Assembly: GCA_017303615.1 (NCBI GenBank)
Contig: JAFLCK010000009.1
Location: forward strand, 1 to 64,000
Source of the DNA: Obscuribacter phosphatis_A
GTDB taxonomy: Bacteria > Cyanobacteriota > Vampirovibrionia > Obscuribacterales > Obscuribacteraceae
Direction of reading: 5' to 3'
Length of the DNA: 64,000 bases
Shown piece after piece: positions 26,555 to 38,376 of the stretch. A program made the translations under genes and the position numbers. The notes beneath the pieces were generated by a model, which was not told the DNA's origin, searched no databases, and saw only the letters and a list, made by a program, of their open reading frames with translations. Numbering within the stretch: the stretch's first letter is position 1; each line of letters starts with the position of its first letter.

Positions 26555-28060
26555 CTATTTTCGCACTAGTATACAAGCGCCTTGCCCGTGATATATCTCG
26601 ATAAAGCCGCGAGTCTTGATGAGCTTTACCAGGGGATAGTCTTCATTCAAAAACACCCAGTCAATTTTATACTTATCGATGAGACTTGCCCAGCCCTCTT
26701 TGCCTGCCGCCATTGTGTGAAAATCACGAATTAAGCCATAGGGGTAAGCATCAAATCTGGTGTCGATAAAGACCTGGGCCTTCGTGCCCAGTTTTTCAAT
26801 CATCACATCACCATACTGCGGGTCGTTGAGTAAGTTACCCGCTGGTCTCTCTTTTGCGATTAATTCAAGGGCTTGAAAGGGCGGCTGAAAACCAATAGTA
26901 GCCATAGGCAAGACCAGCTTAAAAGTGGCAGCCGAAAAATTGGCACCAAAGACCAGACAAAACAAACAACCAGCAAACAAAATTACTCTCTCTAATTTGC
27001 TCTGCTGACCCGAGTAAGGTGAGTTTAAGATAGGCGAGTTTAAGGCAGCCAGGGCGGCATAGAGCAGGGCGAGGCAGGCAAAGACAACCATGCGCCGGTG
27101 TAGAAAGGCGCTATAAGTCAAAGCCGAGGCAAAAAACATAAGCGGCAGATTTTGCCAAAGCCGCTGCCTAGGCTGAGACAAAAACAAAGAGACCACGATA
27201 ATAAGTGCTGTCAGAACAGTAAGCCAAAAGAAAGGCAAATACTCGCTGGTAAATAAATCGCGCATGGTCAGCGGCAATAGCTCGACGATATACTCGTTTA
27301 CCTTGGCAAAAAAGAGCTTAGGCAAATAAGCAAATAGACTGAAGCCATATGGATTAACCAAGCAACCAAGGGTCGAGCAAAGCAATAAGACTGCGCGTGT
27401 CTTCAGCTTTTGGCGCTCAAAGAAAAGAGCCTGCAAGGTCAAAAGCAAGAGATAGAGCAAACCCAGAACAAAACCGGCATGCAGATTGGCAGACAAAACA
27501 AAAAGCAAGAAAGCTAGTAGATAAGCCAACCGTTGTCGCTTCAAGCTTGTTAGATCAAAAGAAAATAGGAAAGACAATAAGACCAGGGTAAACAATTCTG
27601 GTCTGAGATAAACATGGAAAAAACTGCCATTCAAAGCTAGAGCGCCGACAAAAAGCGAGACAAGCTTGAGATATGTGCGGTTGCTTTCGCAGACATAATG
27701 AAAAGGCAGAAAGACAAAGACAAGCAAGGCTAGAATGCCAACCAAGATCACCTGTAAAAGTGGACCGCCCCAGGCATAGACCGAGGCGAAGATCACTTCG
27801 GAGAGCCATTGATATTTGACAAAAGGGCCGCTGCCGTAAAGAGGCAAGGTCCACGAAAATTGGTCGCGATAGAGAGCCTGCAGAGGCTCAAGAATAATCT
27901 GGCGCCCGCTGCCGGTAAGAAAGCTGGAGTCTGGATCGGCCAAACCAAAGAGCGACAATAGCCAGCCCCAATAGAGCACCTGAATAAAGAGGGGCGTGAC
28001 CGGCAGCAGTTTCAGGAATACTCTGAGGAGCAGGTTATTGATACTTGACCGAGCAACCAT
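26555..28060 (-). CDS. GT-C-like multi-span membrane protein
   Basis: The 501-residue protein has about 10 to 12 membrane helices followed by a C-terminal soluble part (from about 400) with NLLNDPQYGDVMIEKLG, VFIDTRFDAYPYG and DWVFLNED. This architecture occurs in uncharacterised GT-C-type proteins. An acidic loop follows the first helix (LADPDSS), similar to the catalytic loop of such enzymes. It overlaps the redoxin gene upstream by 26 nt. A lipid-linked sugar transferase role is inferred. Confidence 0.7.
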   Translation of the reverse strand: MVARSSINNLLLRVFLKLLPVTPLFIQVLYWGWLLSLFGLADPDSSFLTGSGRQIILEPLQALYRDQFSWTLPLYGSGPFVKYQWLSEVIFASVYAWGGPLLQVILVGILALLVFVFLPFHYVCESNRTYLKLVSLFVGALALNGSFFHVYLRPELFTLVLLSFLFSFDLTSLKRQRLAYLLAFLLFVLSANLHAGFVLGLLYLLLLTLQALFFERQKLKTRAVLLLCSTLGCLVNPYGFSLFAYLPKLFFAKVNEYIVELLPLTMRDLFTSEYLPFFWLTVLTALIIVVSLFLSQPRQRLWQNLPLMFFASALTYSAFLHRRMVVFACLALLYAALAALNSPILNSPYSGQQSKLERVILFAGCLFCLVFGANFSAATFKLVLPMATIGFQPPFQALELIAKERPAGNLLNDPQYGDVMIEKLGTKAQVFIDTRFDAYPYGLIRDFHTMAAGKEGWASLIDKYKIDWVFLNEDYPLVKLIKTRGFIEIYHGQGACILVRK

Positions 28061-28697
28061 AAGCCTGGGTGCTTGCTACTTCTGGAGTCTTACCCTTGAG
28101 CAAATCATCGAGAGCGGCTTTTACATAGTTCTTTGAGGTCTTCACGTCTTCGGCGTCTGTACTGCGCTTATCGTCTATGGCACCGGCATAAGCCAGCTTA
28201 CCGGCCTTATCGACTATAAACATATGAGGCGTGGTCTTAGCACCAAACATGCGTCCCACTTTACCATCGGCATCAATGAGTATATCGCTCGGCTTGCCGC
28301 CTTTATCAGCCATGGCCTTGAGATGCTCCGCACCCTCGCCATAGCCTTGCTTGCCCTTGGCGGAAGAACAGATAGAAAGCCAAACAACACCCTTTTCGGT
28401 ATAAGTTTTCTGCAGCCCCTGCATATTGCCGCTGTCATAGTGCTTCTGCACAAAGGGACAACCCATATTGAACCATTCCAAAACAACCAGCTTGCCTTTG
28501 TAATCAGAAAGCTTGACTTGCTTGCCTTTAGCATCAGGCAAACTGAAATCGGGGGCAAGAGCACCGGCACTAAGCTCGGGCAAACTGCCAGACTGAGCCC
28601 GGACAAAGCCGCCATCGGCAAATTCGTTGGCTACAACAGCACCGGTGATCACCAAAAGAACGGCTAGTTTCTGCGTGATTTTAGATGCGACGTTCAT
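28035..28697 (-). CDS. secreted redoxin (AhpC/TSA, TlpA-like)
   Basis: The 220-residue protein has a signal peptide (about 1-34) and a thioredoxin-fold peroxiredoxin-like domain starting APDFSLPDAKGKQVKLSDYKG. The active-site region is WFNMGCPFVQKHY, with one Cys rather than CxxC, followed by GVVWLSICSSA and a cis-Pro in AKTTPHMFIVD. Many such proteins are annotated thioredoxin family or redoxin. It probably reduces peroxides or thiols outside the cytoplasm. A good promoter lies at 28728-28756. The downstream membrane-protein gene overlaps its end by 26 nt. Confidence 0.88.
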   Translation of the reverse strand: MNVASKITQKLAVLLVITGAVVANEFADGGFVRAQSGSLPELSAGALAPDFSLPDAKGKQVKLSDYKGKLVVLEWFNMGCPFVQKHYDSGNMQGLQKTYTEKGVVWLSICSSAKGKQGYGEGAEHLKAMADKGGKPSDILIDADGKVGRMFGAKTTPHMFIVDKAGKLAYAGAIDDKRSTDAEDVKTSKNYVKAALDDLLKGKTPEVASTQAYGCSVKYQ

Positions 28698-28727
28698 AGT
28701 AAATGCCTCTGTTCAGAAGGGACATAT

Positions 28728-28756
28728 ATACTAATTGAGACAATTAAAACGGTCAA
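28728..28756 (-). promoter_or_regulatory. redoxin promoter with an inverted repeat in the spacer
   Basis: On the minus strand TTGACC (28751-28756), a 17-nt spacer and TAGTAT (28728-28733) form a strong sigma70-like promoter. TAATTG-AGA-CAATTA (28732-28746) lies between and over the boxes and could be an operator for a repressor, for example a redox sensor. Confidence 0.6.
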
Positions 28757-28876
28757 ATATCATTATGTTTTGGACGCCAATTGGTCTTGGCAAGAGCATC
28801 CACAAAGACGCTGCCAAGAGACTATAATTTTTCTCGGTCTTCTTCAAAACAGTTTCTTGCCCGAATTACCGATCAT

Positions 28877-28949
28877 GGGGATATAGCTCAGTTGGTAGAG
28901 CGCACGGATCGCACCCGTGAGGCCAGGGGTTCGAATCCCCTTATCTCCA
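28877..28949 (+). tRNA. tRNA-Ala(CGC)
   Basis: A 73-nt cloverleaf. The acceptor stem GGGGATA/TATCTCC has one G-T pair, the D arm is GCTC...GAGC and the anticodon stem CACGG/CCGTG has loop ATCGCAC, anticodon CGC. The T arm is AGGGG-TTCGAAT-CCCCT, discriminator A. No CCA is encoded. It reads the Ala codon GCG. Confidence 0.93.
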
Positions 28950-29043
28950 GAATTTTTCCGAACTGATCACAAGCTAAACACAATCTGTTGCTAAAAATAG
29001 ATAGAGCATATTTACAACTCCATCTATTTAAAACTTTGGGCCC

Positions 29044-29721
29044 ATGGCAAAGATTCTGATTGTGGAAGATGAGGTCGATTTAGCCGAGCTAATCAGTTCC
29101 TGGCTTTCTCGACATGGACACGACACCGAAACTTTCAACAATGGCGATGATGCCCTGCTTGAACTGCGACAATACAAAAACATCTACGACCTACTTATCT
29201 TAGACGTGAGAGTGCCAGGCAAGTCGGGGCTTGATCTCTGCAAACTCTATAGACAAGAAGGCGGTCTGGCACCAATCATGGTGATAACCGCTCAAGATTC
29301 TCTAGACATGATGGAAAAAGCCTTCACACTCGGTGCCGATGACTACATCGGTAAACCCTTTCATCTAAAAGAATTGAAACTGCGCACCGAAGGTTTGCTT
29401 AGGCGAGGTCATTTGCCCGATACAAAGTCATTTCACATAGGCGACATAGAGCTGGATACAGCCCTTAGACAAGTAAAGAAAAACGGACAAATCGTCCATC
29501 TCTCACCGAAAGAATACTCACTACTTGAGCTATTTCTCAAGCACCCTCATCATATTTTTTCAGCAGAAGAAATACTGAGAAGAATTTGGGAGTCCGATAT
29601 CGATACCATGAATGACACTGTCAGAGGGCATATCAATAGGCTGCGCAAAAAATTAGATAAGCCGGACGGCGAATCGATTATCTCGAATATTTATGGTGTC
29701 GGTTACAAGCTCAATTCATAG
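29044..29721 (+). CDS. OmpR/PhoB-family response regulator, orphan
   Basis: The 225-residue protein has a receiver domain (1-120) with the acidic pocket EDE at 8-10, phospho-acceptor D54 in LILDVRVPG, the Thr/Ala switch in VITAQD and K103 or so in YIGKPF. A winged-helix DNA-binding domain (about 128-222) follows, with VHLSPKEYSLLELF and RGHINRLRKKL. No histidine kinase gene is next to it. An inverted repeat AAATAGAT/ATCTATTT lies in the leader (28995-29029). Its stop overlaps the convergent kinase stop by 6 bp. Confidence 0.93.
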   Translation: MAKILIVEDEVDLAELISSWLSRHGHDTETFNNGDDALLELRQYKNIYDLLILDVRVPGKSGLDLCKLYRQEGGLAPIMVITAQDSLDMMEKAFTLGADDYIGKPFHLKELKLRTEGLLRRGHLPDTKSFHIGDIELDTALRQVKKNGQIVHLSPKEYSLLELFLKHPHHIFSAEEILRRIWESDIDTMNDTVRGHINRLRKKLDKPDGESIISNIYGVGYKLNS

Positions 29722-31881
29722 ATCGGAAAAAGGAACATAACCTTTGCCACCATCACGTTTTATAGACTCACGCTCAATAAGCTCGAGTTCCAAAACCTTG
29801 TTTCTAATTGTCGCCATATCAGTCTTGGTCCAGTTAAAATTCGGCTCGTCAATCTTGTGCCCTAAAGCTCTCAGCTTTTCGATATTCTTAGTCGAGAGAT
29901 TGGGTAAAGTGATAGCCAATTTTAGGCTTCGCCGATTTTGACAAGTTTCCAAGGCTTGCAAAATTTCTTTTGGACTGAAGAGACAACCCCGCACTGACAA
30001 TGCCTTGAGTCCTGGAAGACTCATCAACTTGGCCAACTGGGCAGGACTGAGTTCAGTCTTATCTAAACTAAGACACTTTAGTTGCTTGGCACGGGCGAGA
30101 GAATTTATATCATCCTCACTAAGCTCTAGAGAGGTCAAAAACAAATCTTCCAACTTTTCTAATTGCGGCAATTTGGCTAAGAAATCTTTGAATTCAGGTC
30201 CGTGTGCTGAATTTAAGTAGATTCGGCGCGCATTGCGAATTTGACGACACTTAAGCAAGGGAAAAGTGATCTCGCAGTGCCCCACCGAGAACTCTCTTGA
30301 AGGGGGCAAAGCATCTAACAACATAATGTCTTTATCTAGGACTATTTGCTCTACGCGTATCTGCTTTAGTACAGACCACCCCTTTACGTAACCTGCGGCA
30401 ATATGAAAGTCGGATGCCTTAGAAAAGCGCAGTTGTAAATCAAAGGAATTTGGTTTCAAGCCGGCAATGTACTCTCTGGGGGTATCTCCGAAAATGATGA
30501 ATTCATACTTGCCATCACTTTTGAGAGGTATAGTAAGAGCACCTTCAGCATAACGAGCACCGCCCGGTATCCAGATTTCACCGATACGGCGGTTAGGAAA
30601 CTGATAAGTGATTGTTTTTTTAGTGCGCGCTATTTCGTAACCATGAGCGATCAGTGCAAGATCTTCGTTTGATATGAGTTCTCTCTTTATGAGTCCTTCG
30701 GCATTTATATCAAACTTTTTAGTAACCAAAGAAACCATATTGGCTTCGCCAGTTTTAGTCTCAAGGCTTACGGCCACACGCGGCGCTGCCTTGGGTGGAG
30801 CCGGCTTGACAAAATGGTAGGCAACCAGCCCCAAAAGGGTCAAGCAAACCAAAGTGAGAAGAATCAGAAGTCCACTCTTAAGCCGTGCCACAAGCTCTGC
30901 ATCAGGAACATTACTCTCCATCGCTTGCTCAAGAGCCGGGAAGCCTTCTGACTTAACACCAGTACCATAGACGGGACGATTGTTTAAATATCGCTCCAGA
31001 TCAACAGCAAACATCTGCATAGATGAATAGCGCTCTCTCGGATTTTTTGCCATGGCTCGTGCCACCAAAAGCTCAAGTTCTGTCGAGAACTGCGCCCCGC
31101 ATGTCTCAGACAAAGAGGGCAAGGGTGCCGACAGATGCATGCCCAAGGTCTCAAACATTGATTCACCTTTATACGGCACTTGCCCAGTAAGCATTTCAAA
31201 CAAAGTACAACCCAAACTATAAACATCACTGAGGGAGCTGGCCTCTTGCCCCGTCACAACTTCAGGGCTCATATAGTAAGGGGTACCAAAAATCTGTCCG
31301 GTGGCGGTCAATCGCTGCCTTTCGTTAGAAGATAGACGATCGCTACTCAAGGCAGCGATACCAAAATCGAGTACCTTTAGATTTAAATTACTACTCTTAG
31401 CGCTGTGGGGAAGAACAAAATTAGAGGGCTTCACGTCTCTGTGCACCACACCCATACCATGGGCGAAATGCAGTGCCCTTGCCGCTTCAATCGCTGCCCT
31501 AATGGCCAACTCTTCCTCAAAGGCACCGCGATGAGAGATAAGATCGGCAAGACTGTCCCCCTTGATCAGTTCCATCACATAGAAAGGCGCCGACCGCCCG
31601 GCATCAATGCCACAGTTAAAGATCTTCACTACACCAGGGTGATCCAGCCGCCCGAGAGCCCTGGCCTCACGTACAAAGCGCTGCCAATTTTCTTCTGTAA
31701 GCAGATGGGGATACAAAACCTTCAAAGCGACAAGCTGATCGATAAAGCGATGTCGAGCCTCGAAAACGACACCCATGCCGCCACGCCCCAGCACCTTCAA
31801 TAACTCATAGTCATTCCCGACAAAATCTCCCACCCGAAAGGATGCAGACGGCATCGCTCGATTGTCGGAACCTTCGCTCAT
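29716..31881 (-). CDS. Ser/Thr protein kinase with membrane helix and LRR-like tail
   Basis: The 721-residue protein has an N-terminal Hanks-type kinase domain (about 20-290): GRGGMGVVF glycine loop, ALKVL lysine, VVHRDVKPSN catalytic loop, DFGIAAL and TPYYMSPEV. One membrane helix (about 335-357) follows. The extracytoplasmic part ends in leucine-rich repeat-like segments (about 570-680, e.g. LEDLFLTSLELSEDDINSL). It probably senses an envelope signal and phosphorylates cytoplasmic targets. The downstream copy-like gene at 31966 has the same layout, so a tandem duplication is likely. Confidence 0.9.
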   Translation of the reverse strand: MSEGSDNRAMPSASFRVGDFVGNDYELLKVLGRGGMGVVFEARHRFIDQLVALKVLYPHLLTEENWQRFVREARALGRLDHPGVVKIFNCGIDAGRSAPFYVMELIKGDSLADLISHRGAFEEELAIRAAIEAARALHFAHGMGVVHRDVKPSNFVLPHSAKSSNLNLKVLDFGIAALSSDRLSSNERQRLTATGQIFGTPYYMSPEVVTGQEASSLSDVYSLGCTLFEMLTGQVPYKGESMFETLGMHLSAPLPSLSETCGAQFSTELELLVARAMAKNPRERYSSMQMFAVDLERYLNNRPVYGTGVKSEGFPALEQAMESNVPDAELVARLKSGLLILLTLVCLTLLGLVAYHFVKPAPPKAAPRVAVSLETKTGEANMVSLVTKKFDINAEGLIKRELISNEDLALIAHGYEIARTKKTITYQFPNRRIGEIWIPGGARYAEGALTIPLKSDGKYEFIIFGDTPREYIAGLKPNSFDLQLRFSKASDFHIAAGYVKGWSVLKQIRVEQIVLDKDIMLLDALPPSREFSVGHCEITFPLLKCRQIRNARRIYLNSAHGPEFKDFLAKLPQLEKLEDLFLTSLELSEDDINSLARAKQLKCLSLDKTELSPAQLAKLMSLPGLKALSVRGCLFSPKEILQALETCQNRRSLKLAITLPNLSTKNIEKLRALGHKIDEPNFNWTKTDMATIRNKVLELELIERESIKRDGGKGYVPFSDL

Positions 31882-31965
31882 AAAGAAAAAACTTTAGGCC
31901 AATCAGGGAGAAGACATATTCTATCTAAATAGGAATGAAAAATCCGTGACAATTCCTCCCGTAAA

Positions 31966-34323
31966 TTAGTCATCAAATTGATAGAACTTCCCGCTTTTAG
32001 TATCGAAGTAATGGCGCCGGGCAATAAGCTGCAAGTTCTTGGCACAGCCGGCAATCTGGGCACGCTCAGCTTCGCTCCAGACTATGTTTCGCACCGCGAC
32101 CTGTTCAGCGTCTTTAATTTCAGCCTTTTGCTTCTCTGTATAAGCTGGATCCATGAGTACAACTGTTTTCATATGAGAAGCCAGAGGCAGACAAGCAAGC
32201 ACATCAGGCGCTGCGAAATCCCAGTCGGTAACAATAAGCCCATCAATTGTTTTCGCCCGGCAAAGGACTTTCAACTGTTCAGGCGTGACCACTGTACGGC
32301 TGAGACTAAGCCCTCTGTAGGCCTTCAGCTTAACCAGGGCGGCGATAACGTCGTCATCGACAGAGAGCCGATCCAACTCATAGCGCCCCAACTTTGGCAG
32401 CGATGATGCCCATTGCAAAAGAGCCAGAATCTCAGAGCACTTTGTATGAGGACAGTTTAACGACATATACTCAAGCTTGGCAAAGCCGACATTCTTATCG
32501 ACATCGGGCAGTTCAAAGCGACAATCAGAAAGCTGAATGATCACCGGCGACGGTATCAATTTTAGCAAGCGCCAAGACACCTTGCTTATTTTATAGTGGG
32601 CAAGCCTCAAATGATCAATCTGCCCCCAACCCTTAAGAGCTTGCGCTGCTTCCTTTGTCTGTTCATCTTCGCCGATAGTGAAAAAGAGCTTGACTGCATT
32701 AGGCTCGAAACCCTTCAAAAAGAGGGGAGAGAAGCCCTCTCTTAAGTAAAATGTCGGCTTCTCGCCCTTCTTTGTCTGAGGCAATACAAGCTCACCGCGG
32801 GCGGGATAGTCTTTGCCGTCAAAATTGAGACGCCCCAAACAGTACTCAGACGGAAAACGAAAATGCCAGCGATTTGCCGGATCTTTCACCTGGTAAGGCT
32901 TGAACTGAGAGAGCAGCTCTTTCTCGAAGAGAGCATAGTCGGCGGTACCATATCTGGTGACATAGACATCAGCAATACAGTCTAACTGAGTCAAGAAAAA
33001 TTGCTTTCGCTCTTCTGACAACCTAATTGGCGCGCCAGGCAAAGATTGAGCCCCAGTCAAAGCCGTCTTGGGCACAGCCGACTCAGTCGAATCGGACCCT
33101 GCCGAGAGAGACTTGGTATCACTTACTAGATTCTCGTTTCGCAAAGCCTCAGTGCCAATTTTTCTTAGCATCTCATGGGAAGATCTATTCAAACTACTAT
33201 TGCGCCTATCATTATCGGTAAAGACGGGTATTGTTTTCACAGCCAAAAGTCTCGGCACATATAGACAAGCAAGAAGAGCCAGACAAAGCGGCAAAGCCGA
33301 TAGCAAAAGCAAACGCTTCAACTTGCGCCGCCGCTCTTCTTCAGTTTCTTGCACGGCTCTCAATACCGGTCCGGAAAAACCAGTAGACTTAATGCCGGCG
33401 GCATAAACCGACAAGCCTTGCAGATAACGCTCTAGGTCGAGAGCAAATTGAGCCATACTCTGATAACGCATCTGGGGAGACTTTGCTAGGGCAAGCGACA
33501 CAATTCGCTCGAGGTCCTCCTCGAACTGATTGCTCTTGTCTATGTCGGATAGCCTAGGCACAGGGCTAGAGACATGCATGCTAACTGTCTCAAAGGCACT
33601 TTCACCGACAAAGGGAGGACGTCCGGTCAAGCACTCAAAAAGAGTGCAGCCCAATGAATAGATATCGCTCCGCCTATCGACCTCTCCAAGCTCACCACCA
33701 CTAGCCTGTTCTGGGCTGAGATAGTAAGGCGTACCGAATACAGCACCGGCAGCAGTGGCATACTGCTGAGCCGATTGCGAAGACTGAAACAAACCTTCTT
33801 TCTTCACTTCCTTAGCGATTCCGAAATCAACAAGCTTGACTGCTGTCATAGCGCCGTTTTCGAGAACAATGATGTTGGATGGCTTCACATCGCGGTGAAT
33901 GACACCATGCCGGTGGGAAAAATCTAAAGCTTGCGCCACTGCAATAGTAAGAGATAGGGCTCGGCTTACCTCAAGCCTTCGCGTCTCGCTATGTTTGATG
34001 CAAGACGCCAGTGATTCACCATCCAAATACTCCATTACATAGAATGGGCACTCTGCATCAGCCTTACTTTTGTCGATGCCAAAGTTGTAGACCTTTACTA
34101 TGCCGGGATGCTCGAGCCGAGCTAGAACACGCGCCTCGACTTGAAAGCGGTGCCAAGCCTCAGGGTTGACAAGATGCGGATAAAGCAGCTTGAGGGCGTA
34201 TTGAGTACCAGGTATGAGCTTGTGTTCTGCTAAAAACACCGCCCCCATACCGCCTCGACCAATTGGACGGCCGAGCCTGTAGTCACCTCCGACTAGATCC
34301 CCCCTTCTATATAGGTCTGCCAA
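31966..34323 (-). CDS. Ser/Thr protein kinase with membrane helix and LRR-like tail
   Basis: The 785-residue paralogue of the next kinase. The kinase domain (about 15-295) shows GRGGMGAVF, ALKLL, VIHRDVKPSN, DFGIAKE and TPYYLSPEQ. A membrane helix (about 345-367), a polar region and LRR-like segments near the C-terminus (about 615-720) follow. The start is TTG with a GGGG tract 7 nt upstream. It is divergent from the tRNA-23S-5S operon. Gap to the second kinase gene is 84 bp on the same strand, so co-transcription is possible. Confidence 0.9.
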   Translation of the reverse strand: MADLYRRGDLVGGDYRLGRPIGRGGMGAVFLAEHKLIPGTQYALKLLYPHLVNPEAWHRFQVEARVLARLEHPGIVKVYNFGIDKSKADAECPFYVMEYLDGESLASCIKHSETRRLEVSRALSLTIAVAQALDFSHRHGVIHRDVKPSNIIVLENGAMTAVKLVDFGIAKEVKKEGLFQSSQSAQQYATAAGAVFGTPYYLSPEQASGGELGEVDRRSDIYSLGCTLFECLTGRPPFVGESAFETVSMHVSSPVPRLSDIDKSNQFEEDLERIVSLALAKSPQMRYQSMAQFALDLERYLQGLSVYAAGIKSTGFSGPVLRAVQETEEERRRKLKRLLLLSALPLCLALLACLYVPRLLAVKTIPVFTDNDRRNSSLNRSSHEMLRKIGTEALRNENLVSDTKSLSAGSDSTESAVPKTALTGAQSLPGAPIRLSEERKQFFLTQLDCIADVYVTRYGTADYALFEKELLSQFKPYQVKDPANRWHFRFPSEYCLGRLNFDGKDYPARGELVLPQTKKGEKPTFYLREGFSPLFLKGFEPNAVKLFFTIGEDEQTKEAAQALKGWGQIDHLRLAHYKISKVSWRLLKLIPSPVIIQLSDCRFELPDVDKNVGFAKLEYMSLNCPHTKCSEILALLQWASSLPKLGRYELDRLSVDDDVIAALVKLKAYRGLSLSRTVVTPEQLKVLCRAKTIDGLIVTDWDFAAPDVLACLPLASHMKTVVLMDPAYTEKQKAEIKDAEQVAVRNIVWSEAERAQIAGCAKNLQLIARRHYFDTKSGKFYQFDD

Positions 34324-34382
34324 TCGGTTGCCCCATTTATTAGAAACAAAGACATGCCAACCACTCTCTTAATTCCCGAAAT

Positions 34383-34413
34383 TTGCCATGACTATGTTTT
34401 GCATCTATATAAT
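34383..34413 (+). promoter_or_regulatory. putative promoter of the tRNA-23S-5S operon
   Basis: TTGCCA (34383-34388) precedes TATATAAT: a 17-nt spacer gives TATATA, a 19-nt spacer gives a perfect TATAAT (34408-34413). This is the best promoter in the 217 bp between the kinase gene and tRNA-Ile. An inverted repeat GGCTT/AAGCC followed by five T (34449-34468) lies downstream and may be an attenuator-like element. Confidence 0.55.
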
Positions 34414-34448
34414 GATGAGGCGGCAATATAAAGGAATCTGTGTAAACT

Positions 34449-34468
34449 GGCTTATTTCAAGCCTTTTT
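34449..34468 (+). terminator. small terminator-like hairpin in the rRNA leader
   Basis: GGCTT (34449-34453) and AAGCC (34459-34463) form 5-bp arms around a 5-nt loop, followed directly by TTTTT. Its position between promoter and tRNA-Ile suggests an attenuator that antitermination would override. Short stem, so weak. Confidence 0.3.
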
Positions 34469-34540
34469 GTGAAGAACCTTAAAACTCGCAGACTTACTCT
34501 GTTTACCTATCTGCGCTCAGTGGTACGATATTTTGGCTGA

Positions 34541-34614
34541 GGGCTATTAGCTCAGGTGGCTAGAGCGCACCCCTGATAAGGGTGAGGTCCCTGGTTCGAG
34601 TCCAGGATGGCCCA
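34541..34614 (+). tRNA. tRNA-Ile(GAT)
   Basis: A 74-nt cloverleaf with acceptor GGGCTAT/ATGGCCC, anticodon stem CACCC/GGGTG and loop CTGATAA, giving anticodon GAT. T arm CCTGG-TTCGAGT-CCAGG. No CCA is encoded. It is the first gene of the rRNA operon here, in the position normally reached after 16S. Confidence 0.96.
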
Positions 34615-34759
34615 GATCGTAAACCTTTCTGCAACAAAGCAAACACCAAATCCAATAACTGATATTATGGATGAAGTGAGCGCGGCAGGAAGATTGCCCG
34701 CGAAATTCAGTCGAGTTATTATGGCGAGAGTCAAAGTAATCGACTGAATCGCAAAGCCC

Positions 34760-34832
34760 GGGGGCTTGGCTCAGTTGGTAGAGCGTCTCGTTTGCACCGA
34801 GAAGGTCAGCGGTTCGAATCCGCTAGCCTCCA
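34760..34832 (+). tRNA. tRNA-Ala(TGC)
   Basis: A 73-nt cloverleaf with acceptor GGGGGCT/AGCCTCC, anticodon stem TCTCG/CGAGA and loop TTTGCAC, anticodon TGC. T arm AGCGG-TTCGAAT-CCGCT. It follows tRNA-Ile, as in usual ribosomal spacers. Confidence 0.96.
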
Positions 34833-35157
34833 AAATCTAAACGAGGGCGAAGACACCGGTCTGACAATTAAAGCAAATAAGCTTTAGTAGTCAGGGTGAG
34901 CGAAGCACCTAATCACAAAAATAACCGAAATCAATTCGATAATATCAATCCGATACTATCAATTCGAGAAGGTCTGGGCAGAAGCCCACGAGCCAACCGC
35001 GAGGCTCTCTAAACCGGTTCAGTACCCTGAAATCTGCATATTGAGGTCCGTATTCCACCAAGTAGTTGTGAATGCGCAAGCATTCACGGCACAGTTTAGA
35101 AGACGCACGCCAAAAACAATGAGATATCAGCCGATATCACAAGTTCTTCTAAACGTT
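34833..35157 (+). other. spacer between tRNA-Ala and 23S with processing stalk arm
   Basis: No protein gene fits here. It is the leader of 23S rRNA. Positions 35023-35046 form the 5' arm of a stalk pairing with 38144-38167, with 23 of 24 positions matching. Confidence 0.85.
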
Positions 35158-38120
<2,963 letters not shown>

Positions 38121-38143
38121 TAATTAGTGAAATACATAAAAAA

Positions 38144-38167
38144 CCTCAATATGCAGACTTCAGGGTA
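38144..38167 (+). other. 3' arm of the 23S processing stalk
   Basis: This arm is complementary to 35023-35046 with one mismatch in 24 bp. Such double-stranded stalks around 23S are cut by RNase III. Confidence 0.85.
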
Positions 38168-38200
38168 TTGGTGATACATCACCAATTCGCCCTAAAAGCT

Positions 38201-38317
38201 TCTTGGTGCCCAAGCGACCGGAACACACCCGTTCCCATCCCGAACACGAAGGTAAAGACGGTCAGCAGCGACAATACTTGGCGGGAGACTGCCTGGGAAG
38301 ATAGCCCGGTGCCAGGA
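38201..38317 (+). rRNA. 5S ribosomal RNA
   Basis: The conserved core CCCATCCCGAACACG is present, with helix I formed by CTTGGT (38202-38207) and GCCAGG (38311-38316). The size is about 117 nt; ends are approximate. A terminator follows at once. Confidence 0.93.
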
Positions 38318-38322
38318 GTTAT

Positions 38323-38353
38323 AAAAAGCCCACGCTAATCACGTGGGCTTTTT
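38323..38353 (+). terminator. rho-independent terminator of the rRNA operon
   Basis: AAAAAGCCCACG and CGTGGGCTTTTT make a 12-bp perfect stem with a 7-nt loop and a T tail. It ends 23 nt before the next ATG. Confidence 0.93.
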
Positions 38354-38376
38354 ATTCAATTATTTGCGAGAACGAC

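Noticed and set aside
28981..29043. Terminator after tRNA-Ala(CGC)
   Set aside because: The AAATAGAT/ATCTATTT arms are AT-only with a 19-nt loop and lack a following T-run of note.
34324..34540. Remnant of a 16S rRNA 3' end
   Set aside because: No GGATCACCTCC-type end or other conserved 16S block was found.
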